Shown here: positions 56,841 through 64,000 of the stretch, piece after piece
How positions within the stretch are numbered: the first letter of the stretch is position 1
Layout of the letters: every line of letters begins with the position of its first letter
DNA from: Parietaria judaica
Lineage: Eukaryota > Streptophyta > Magnoliopsida > Rosales > Urticaceae
Reading direction: 5' to 3'
Length of the DNA: 64,000 nt
Assembly (NCBI GenBank): GCA_954871525.1
Contig: OX940861.1
Span: 11,578,842 to 11,642,841 of the forward strand
Made by a program: the position numbers and the translations under genes
The notes under the pieces: generated by a model
Seen by the model: the letters and a program-made list of their open reading frames with translations, nothing else
Told to the model about the DNA's origin: nothing
The model's database searches: none

Positions 56841-57795
56841 TTTTGGCACTGTTATTTGGTTCAAAGCGAGAGAGCACGTCATGGATAAACCTTATGTGTA
56901 TATAATGCGCAAGCTTAATTAGTAGTGAAAAATAGTGGGAGAAAGAAGAAGAATATTATGTTATCTTCTTTCTGGCTAAGCGAGTTTATTGCAGTGTTTG
57001 TACCAGTTAGTGTGTTTTTTTTTTCTTTGTATAGTGTTTTATTCACTACTTGGTGACGAATATTGGTAATGCTACTAGCTTGTACGTGAATATATATATA
57101 TATATATATATATATAACATCTTCAATGTGCAGACTATATCATTGCTCGAAATGGAATCAACAATCAATGTTACCTTTCCCTTCCAATTGACTCTTAAGT
57201 CTCTACAGTGCACTGATAGTTATTTTGCATTATTTGGACCAAGGTCCTCAAATTAACTGCAAAATGCAATTCAAAGATTCCATTTAGCTTTTAATGACAC
57301 GTTATATTGAACTTGAAGTTAACAGTAAGTGTCGCATCGATTAAAAAAAATTAAGAAAAAAATTGGCATGAAATTGAAGACTGATAGTCTGACACAATGC
57401 AAGTTATTATTTATATGTTTATACTATATTCCGTAATTAACCAGCATATTCACGAGGAGTTAATGTTCTCCACGTTAATATGAAAAAAAAAAAAATTAAT
57501 CGCTAAAGGATTGTTTTAGAATTTTGAAAAATTGGGGATTAATACGGGAAATAGTGAATTATGGGGATTAATTTATCAAATTTTCCTCTTATAATCATCT
57601 CTTCTATATATATGTTCCAAGTTAAGGTCCACATAGAATAATGAATATTAATCGATCGTTTTCCCTCATTAATAAAGATGATTCGTTGTGCCGGGAATAT
57701 CAACATATATAGATGATCATAAGCGTTATCCAGATTTTTTAACACCTCAAAAATCAAGAGAGTAGCTAGTCACTAGTCACACTATACTTGTAGTC

Positions 57796-57826
<31 letters not shown>

Positions 57827-58311
57827 CAATATATATCAGATATATAGATCAATGTAACGAAACGTTACCTTTTTCACTTGTAGTCAACGTTAGGCCAAAG
57901 ACTTTATTTTCTTTTTTGCTATTTGGTCCTTTATCTTTTTTGTTTCATCTCAAATTAGTCCATAACTTTGTACTTTTATTCTTATTTAATCGTTTTTGTT
58001 ACTATGATTGGAGACTGGAAGAATAAAACTAAAAGTACCCAAATGGAACAGACATGCGTGTCTTCATGTGCCTTGCTCCCAAGGGAATCAACAATCACGT
58101 TATTACCTATTTCCCTTTCATGCATAAATATATTTGACTTCAAGTCAAAATTATTTGGACTACGGTCCTCAAATTGATGTAAACTTGGTTTATAGGAAAA
58201 ACGGAATAAGATCAAAAGATTGATTTTTTTTTTATATTCATAATATTAATCTCCACTAATAACATGCTTACAATATATATAACAATTGAATTTAAACTAG
58301 TTTATTAAAAG
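56841..58311. other. Intergenic, 3' flank of EF-hand gene 5
   Basis: Contains a repeated segment (ggaatcaacaatca ... ttatttggac.a.ggtcctcaaatt) at about 57152-57255 and 58083-58176, and AT tracts at 57091-57115 and 57798-57822. No gene. Confidence 0.5.
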
Positions 58312-58636
58312 TGATGCCGATCTAATGGCTCTCGCTTTCTTGGAAGCACTAGACATAAAACGAAAGAATAAAGCTTGATTATTCTCTCCCATCATCACCA
58401 TCCAGCCAACCATCGAGCTTTTATTTTCTGAATATTGCATTTTTTAGTTATTATTTGCTTTCCTTATTCCTGGCAATTTGTTGCCTTGTGTGTCGTTATT
58501 TCCTTTACAGTTTTCAGACTCATTGTTATCTCCATGGTTGCTGTAGTTTTCGTTTTGCTTGGTGGAAAATAATCAGAATTTGAACATTGTGTTCTTGACG
58601 AGATTCATCGTTTTCTTGCGACTTCGATCTACATCA
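58312..58636 (+). repeat. Putative 5' LTR of G3
   Basis: Starts TGATGCCGATC and ends CTACATCA, the same termini as G1 and G0; about 325 bp. The start is inferred because no 3' partner exists. Confidence 0.55.
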
Positions 58637-58638
58637 GT

Positions 58639-58652
58639 TGGTATCAGAGCCA
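58639..58652 (+). other. Primer binding site of G3
   Basis: TGGTATCAGAGCCA, the initiator Met tRNA complement, two bases past the LTR. Confidence 0.92.
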
Positions 58653-58668
58653 CTCGATTCTTGCGCAG

Positions 58669-60288
58669 ATGGCGCCGAAGAAACGAGTCGTTCATGACGC
58701 TTCTGTAGAGGAATTTGTGAGACGAGAAGACTTCGACGGGTTGCACGCTCAGATCGAGTTGTTGACTCGCCTAGTGAGTGCATTGACGCACAATCTAACC
58801 GAGCAACAACAGCGACGAGGTGAATCCGACACCGAGGATGATTGCAGGAATCCATACGCGCAAAACTATGGCGGCTACGGTCACGAGATGCGTCGACGTG
58901 AGGCGGTCCCGGAGTTTTCACAGTGGGAAGCATCATTCAAAGTGGAAATACCCGAGTTCCACGGAGGTTTAGAAGCCGATGAGTTTCTTGATTAGCTCGT
59001 CGCGACCGAAGAGGTTCTCGAATTCAAGGAGGTACCGGATGCGAGACGAGCATCTCTTGAAGCTACCCGGTTTCGAGGCCACGCCGCGGCATGGTGGACG
59101 CAAGTCAAAGCTCAACGAGCCCGGTCCGGTAAATCCAAAATCGATTACACCGCTGCATTTCGTTTGCTCGTTACACAGAATGATTTGACCGAGACCGACG
59201 CACAATTGACATCGCGATACATTGGGGGTTTGCGCACTCATATTCAAGATGTTTTGAATTTATTTGATCCAGTAAGTGTGGCGGAAGCGCACCAAAGAGC
59301 CACTACAATCGAGCTCCAACAGTCTCGGAGACCTTCTCGCTACAGCCCCAGTGCATCGAGTTCCAACTCCACGTCATCTCTCCCAGCCACGACCATCCGC
59401 ACTCTTGCCCCTGCTCCAGAAACTCGTGCAAACTCTCCAGCGGCAAATCCAGCAGGATTTTCTCCAACACCGAATCCAGCAGGATTTTCTTCAGCAACTT
59501 TTCCTCCATCAGGATTGCCTTCCACAACTCGCGCACCTCAACCCAACGTTGTCCGTTGTTTTAGTTGTGGCGAACCGGGCCACCGACGAGCTCAATGCCC
59601 TTCCAGCCAACGCCCGGGTTTGTTCCTAGACGAACCCATTACCGATATACACGGCGATCCGGTCTACGATGAAGAGAATGACGAACACACCATGGTGGAA
59701 GAAGTGACCGGCGATGTGGGTCACGCCCTTGTTATCCGGCGAAGCTTTCTCTCACCGCCAAGCACCGACGATGAATGGTTACGTACCAATATCTTCCAAT
59801 CGACGTGTACTATTTCCGGTAAAGTGTGTCGTTTTTTCATCGACTCGAGAAGTTTTGAAAATGTCATCGTGGAGGAAGTCGTCAAAAAGCTCGGACTTAC
59901 ACCCGAACGCCACCCGAAACCGTACAAGCTTGCGTGGCTTCAAACCGGCACAGGTGTATCCGTCTCGCAGCGTACCCGAGTGAGTTTTTCGATCGGCACT
60001 ACCTATAAGGATGATGTTCTTTGCAATATTGTGAAAATGGATGCATTTCATTTGTTGCTTGGCCGACCGTGGCAATTCGACCGCCACACCATTCACGACG
60101 GCGTTTCCAATACGTATAGTTTCATTTTTGGTGAAAAAAAGATTGTTCTTTTTCCCACCAATCCAGCCCCAAGCCCCGTTCACCGCTCCTCCACGGCACT
60201 ACTCTCGCGCTCCGAGTTTGAAAGCGCCGCCACCGAAACAGGTCTTATTTTCGCACTCATTGGAAAGCCGTGCACAACTCGGTCATAA
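58669..60288 (+). pseudogene. G3 gag and protease (broken)
   Basis: ATG at 58669 (MAPKKRVVHDASVEEF). TAG at 58993-58995 stands where G1 has Trp (DEFLDWL). Around 59143 an in-frame deletion of roughly 40 residues removes the middle of gag compared with G1. The zinc knuckle is intact (CFSCGEPGHRRAQC). The protease site reads IDSRS instead of IDSGS, losing the conserved Gly. The frame ends at TAA 60286-60288, after which a shift is needed to reach the reverse transcriptase frame. Confidence 0.87.
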
Positions 60289-60410
60289 AACTGCACAGTG
60301 TACAACCCCCCTCCACTGTATAGCCGCTTCTCGAGGGGTTCCCAGATGTTTTCTCCGAGGATTCACCATCCTCACTCCCTCCACTACGTGACATTCAACA
60401 CCATATTGAT

Positions 60411-61190
60411 TTGGTGCCGAACGCACAATTACCGAATCGTGCACACTATCGCATGAGTCCGACCGAGCACGAGGAACTTCGGCGCCAAGTCGAAGAACTA
60501 CTAGCGAAGGGCCATATACGTGAGAGTTTAAGCCCGTGCGCCGTTCCGACTCTCCTTACACCAAAAAAGGATGGCTCGTGGAGAATGTGCGTGAATAGTC
60601 GCGCAATAAATAAGATCACTGTTCGCTACCGCTTTTCGATCCCACCGCTCGACGACCTCCTCGACCAACTTAGCGGTGCTCGAGTTTTTAGCAAACTCGA
60701 TCTCAAAAGCGGCTATCACCAAATTCGAATTCGACCCGGCGATGTATGGAAAACGGCGTTCAAAGCACGAGAAGGACTCTACGAATGGCTCGTCATGCCT
60801 TTCGGCCTCTCCAACGCCCCGAGCACGTTTATGAGGGTGATGAATCAAGCGCTCCGACCATTCATCGGTAAATTTGTTGTCGTATATTTTGATGACGTTT
60901 TGATTTATAGCGCTAACCCCGAAGACCACTTGCGTCATCTTCGGGAAGTTTTGCTTGTTTTTCGTAGTCATTCATTTTACGCCGCTGTTCACAAGTGCGT
61001 CTTCGCCACCGATAGTGTTGTATTTTTGGGGTATATCGTATCCGCCGAGGGCCTCAAGGTCGATGATGCAAAAATCCAAGCCATCGTCTCGTGGCCACAA
61101 CCAACAACGGTTACGGAAGTCCGGAGCTTTCATGGTCTTGCTTCATTCTATCGCCGATTCATTCCGCGTTTTAGCTCCATCATGGCGTAA
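60411..61190 (+). pseudogene. G3 reverse transcriptase
   Basis: Open frame with [32 protein letters not shown] (Asp-Asn of the usual CVDNRAIN changed), [27 protein letters not shown] and the intact YFDD. It stops at TAA 61188-61190. The same frame goes on through a second stop (TGA 61212-61214) into RNase H. The leading VPNAQLPNR gives the ancestral Arg that is a stop codon in G1. Confidence 0.89.
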
Positions 61191-61253
61191 ATCACGGAAT
61201 GTATTAAAACATGACGCTTTTATTGGAGCCCGGAAGCGTCGACCGCATTTACA

Positions 61254-61953
61254 GTGATCAAGGATAAGTTGACTACCGCTCCGATCCTTGTTTTACCGGA
61301 CTTTGATCAACCGTTTCTTCTACATTCTGACGCATCTAAAGTTGGCATAGGGGCTGTTTTGAGCCAAAATAATCGGCCTGTCGCCTACTTTAGCGAGAAG
61401 TTAACCGGGCCAAAGTGTCGATACAATACGTACGACGTAGAGTTCTATGCCATTGTTCGTGCAATTCATCATTGGAGACACTACCTCTTTCACAAAGAGT
61501 TCGTGATTTACACCGACCACAACGCCTTAAAGTATCTCGGGTCTCAAGAAAATGTGTCGTCTCGCCATGCCGCGTGGATTGATTTCCTACAACAATTCAC
61601 ATTCTCCATCAAGCATAAAGCCGACGTACTAAACCGGGTGGCCGATGCTTTGAGCCACCGCCATTCCCTCTTGACGCAACTCTGAGTCAAGGTACCGGGC
61701 TTCAAAAACGCTGCCAAAACTGTATGTCACCAATCCTTTTTTCTCACGGGTCTCACAGCCCCTAAGCGAGTTCGACGATACCACCTTTACATGGACCGAT
61801 GGTTTCTTGTTCCATAAGGGTCGTTTGTCCATTCCCGATGGGAGTCTTCGGCTCATGATAATCCGCGATCTTCACAATGAGGGCCACGTCGGTCGCGACC
61901 GCACTTATCACCTCGCGGCCGAGTCTTATTTTTGGCCGACGATGCGCAAAGAC
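61254..61953 (+). pseudogene. G3 RNase H and integrase start (truncated)
   Basis: RNase H is open at 61254-61685 with [45 protein letters not shown] and NRVADALS. After TGA 61683-61685 the frame changes. 61807 onward encodes the integrase zinc region NEGHVGRDRTYHLAAESYFWPTM, which is cut after RKD at 61953 by the foreign LTR. Confidence 0.87.
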
Positions 61954-63696
61954 TGTTGGAAATCGGGGTTTGATTCTCGACTCCATTACCACGAAATATG
62001 CCTCCGAGCCGTCCCGGTAACATTTAAAAATTATTTTAAAGCGGAAAACTTGTCATCGTAACGGAACGGATATCGGGTAATAACCATTTTAACAAGATCT
62101 GATAAATATTACATATTTAATATTCACAACTCATTATTAATATCATAGTCGAAATAAGAAATAAATAGAAAGCGGTAAATGTTTGCATTTATTAACCCAA
62201 TGCATAAGGCCGTACCTCCGTTGACGTTTCTGGCTGCGGACTCTGAAGTTCGGCAGGGCTCTGTCGGTGCTGAGGGAAACACCCGTGATCTTCTGGGATA
62301 TTCTCCTGGACTCCTCGTACCGAAACGTCGGCTTCGCCGGCAGGACTCCGTCGCAAAATTTAACTGAGGTTCTTTTGAAGCTTCCGGAGAAAAAGTCTCC
62401 TAAGCCGAACCAGAAATAGAGATTAAAGGCTAAAAACTCGCAGTCCCTAGAGAGAGATGGAAAGCTCGAGTTTTTGCTCTGGGGAAGGTGTGAAAAATGT
62501 TGTAAATGAGCTCCCTATTTATAGACTTAGCCCGTAACCGAATTAGAGAAATTCTCTCACCATTTTCGATTTTCTTATAATTAAATACAATAATTATCTC
62601 AATCCAATGGCTAAGATTCAATCTCATCTAAATTCAATGGTTATAATTATTTAGGTATTTAATTAAATAAGAAAGACATGGTAAATATAAAAACCAATAA
62701 AAATAAAATATATATATATATAATCAATTTCAAAATTTATAATTAAATATAATTAATTATCTTAATCCAATGGATAAGATTCAATCTTATCTAAATCCAA
62801 TGGATATAATTAATTAGGGATTTAATTTTAAATAAGAAAGACTTGGTAAAAAGATATACCAATCTTATCTACTTATTTATCTTATTCGAAAATATATGTA
62901 TATATATATATATAATAATTTCGAAATTTCAATAATTATCTAGATCCAACGGCTTAAATTAATCTTAGACCGATCTAATGGATCAAATTAGTTTAGGATA
63001 AAAATCAAATATCTTAAGACTTAGTAAAAGCCCTAATTCGATTTAATCCTTAATCATATTTAGAAAATTATATATTATATATATATGATTAATTAATTTC
63101 CAATCCGACGGTAAAGATTAAATCTTAAACCGATCTAGCAGATACAATTAATTAGGTCAAATTCGAAAACCCTAAGCTTGGTCACCAAGCTACTATTTTC
63201 GAATTAGGGTTAGGTCAAAAATCAATCATCTTAATCCTACGGTTGATATTAAATCATCTCCGATCTAAAGGATAAGATTGATTTTAGGGTTTTTGCCAAA
63301 GTACCAAACTTTAAGTACTTATGCCGCAAATATTAAACCCTAGCTAGGTCAAACTCGTGTGGACTATATTATACAGGCCCGCATCGATTTACACAATATA
63401 TATAATTAAATATATATATATATATTATTATTAATATAAATCCATTAATTATTAATTAATTATTAATAAGATATTAATAATTAAATCCAAATAATTAAAT
63501 TATATTAATAATTCCTGATCTCAATATCACACATAAAAATGTCATGGTGCCACACCATCATTTAAATTCGTGACATGTGATTTAATTTCATAGTTTATCG
63601 AACCGAGCATACACTTAGAAAATCCATAAATCACAAACCGTAAGTCGAAATGACTTGGTTCAAAAAGCAAAGTTGCTTAGAATTTAATTTCCAACA
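61954..63696 (-). repeat. Long LTR, minus strand, inserted into G3
   Basis: A perfect 10-bp terminal inverted repeat, TGTTGGAAAT to ATTTCCAACA, bounds 1,743 bp. On the minus strand a TATA box (CTATAAATAGGGAG) lies at about 62512-62525 with a plausible leader after it, so transcription runs leftward. The neighbouring 5-mers differ (aagac, acatg), so this is more likely the 3' LTR of an element extending right beyond the window, or a rearranged solo LTR. Internal repeats of a taatccaatggataagattcaatct type fill 62590-63290. Confidence 0.72.
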
Positions 63697-64000
63697 ACAT
63701 GGTGATGATAAAAAATCTAAATTCTAACTTTCTTTTATCTGTTTATTTCGTGTACCAAGATATGGTACTTTTGTCACGCTTACGATAAAACTATCTGACG
63801 TCTGCCACAGACCTTTCAGTTTTATAAGTCTAGCCAAATCATTAAACAGTATCCAGAATGTATTTTAATCACGTACGTATCATCCGTTACGGAGCTATCC
63901 TGGGGACTATGGACGCGTATCACTTAAGCTCCAACGAACTGCTAGTTGTTCGTCAAACCTCGAAGTGATTCCACTACAGACCCGAGGCTGCACTCTTTAG
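63697..64000. other. Unassigned right edge
   Basis: No ORF or polypurine tract could be recognised. It may be internal sequence of the element owning the adjacent LTR. Confidence 0.35.

Larger units (their letters stand above)
58312..61953 (+). mobile_element. Ty3/gypsy element G3, 3' end lost
   Basis: Related to G1. A putative 5' LTR (58312-58636), iMet primer site (58639-58652), gag, protease, reverse transcriptase, RNase H and the start of integrase are present. It stops abruptly at 61953, where a minus-strand LTR begins, so the integrase core and 3' LTR are missing. Many stops and shifts indicate an inactive copy. Confidence 0.88.

Overview
The window is nuclear DNA from a flowering plant, most likely a eudicot. 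Evidence: plant-type Ty3/gypsy and Ty1/copia retrotransposons primed by initiator-Met tRNA, hAT and Mutator-like (MULE) DNA transposons, many MITEs, long AT microsatellites, intronless EF-hand genes behind TATA boxes, and GT-AG introns where introns occur. No rRNA, tRNA, CRISPR or bacterial-type operon was seen. The species cannot be named from sequence alone.

The host-gene content is a head-to-tail array of five small, intronless, plus-strand EF-hand calcium-binding protein genes at 9809, 19727, 24341, 34647 and 56541. They form two subfamilies: A (genes 1 and 3, ending KIGYTV plus one residue) and B (genes 2, 4 and 5, ending KKGYVL or QKGYVL), in the order A-B-A-B-B. Each has a TATA box about 85-150 bases before its start codon. 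Paralogous non-coding segments beside the genes suggest repeated duplication of an A-B block whose third A member is missing.

The rest is transposon tissue. 1-1279: tail of a gypsy element (G0). 3122-8159: structurally complete but mutated gypsy element (G1) with a GAAAT target duplication. 10456-18780: MITEs, three related hAT-type elements (A, B, C) and a solo LTR, several nested. 21363-23779: probable minus-strand LTR. 27172-34322: solo LTR split by a minus-strand copia element (Copia1), whose own 5' LTR is split by another solo LTR; this three-level nest ends 324 bases before EF-hand gene 4. 36048-41531: second, older copia element (Copia2). 42366-51923: decayed ZMYM1-like hAT element with a terminus repeated three times, the middle copy split by a MULE at 48152-51433. 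52051-53935: tandem duplication in which one copy holds a TIR-type element carrying a host gene fragment and the other shows the empty site. 58312-61953: third gypsy element (G3), cut by a minus-strand LTR at 61954-63696.

The most notable unit is the MULE. It has about 260-bp terminal inverted repeats, a 9-bp target duplication, and two convergent intron-containing genes. One encodes a PB1-like/Mutator DNA-binding protein that lacks the transposase catalytic core. The other encodes a 113-residue GRF zinc-finger protein with a C-terminal membrane segment. This is the gene layout of maize MuDR with an unrelated second protein.
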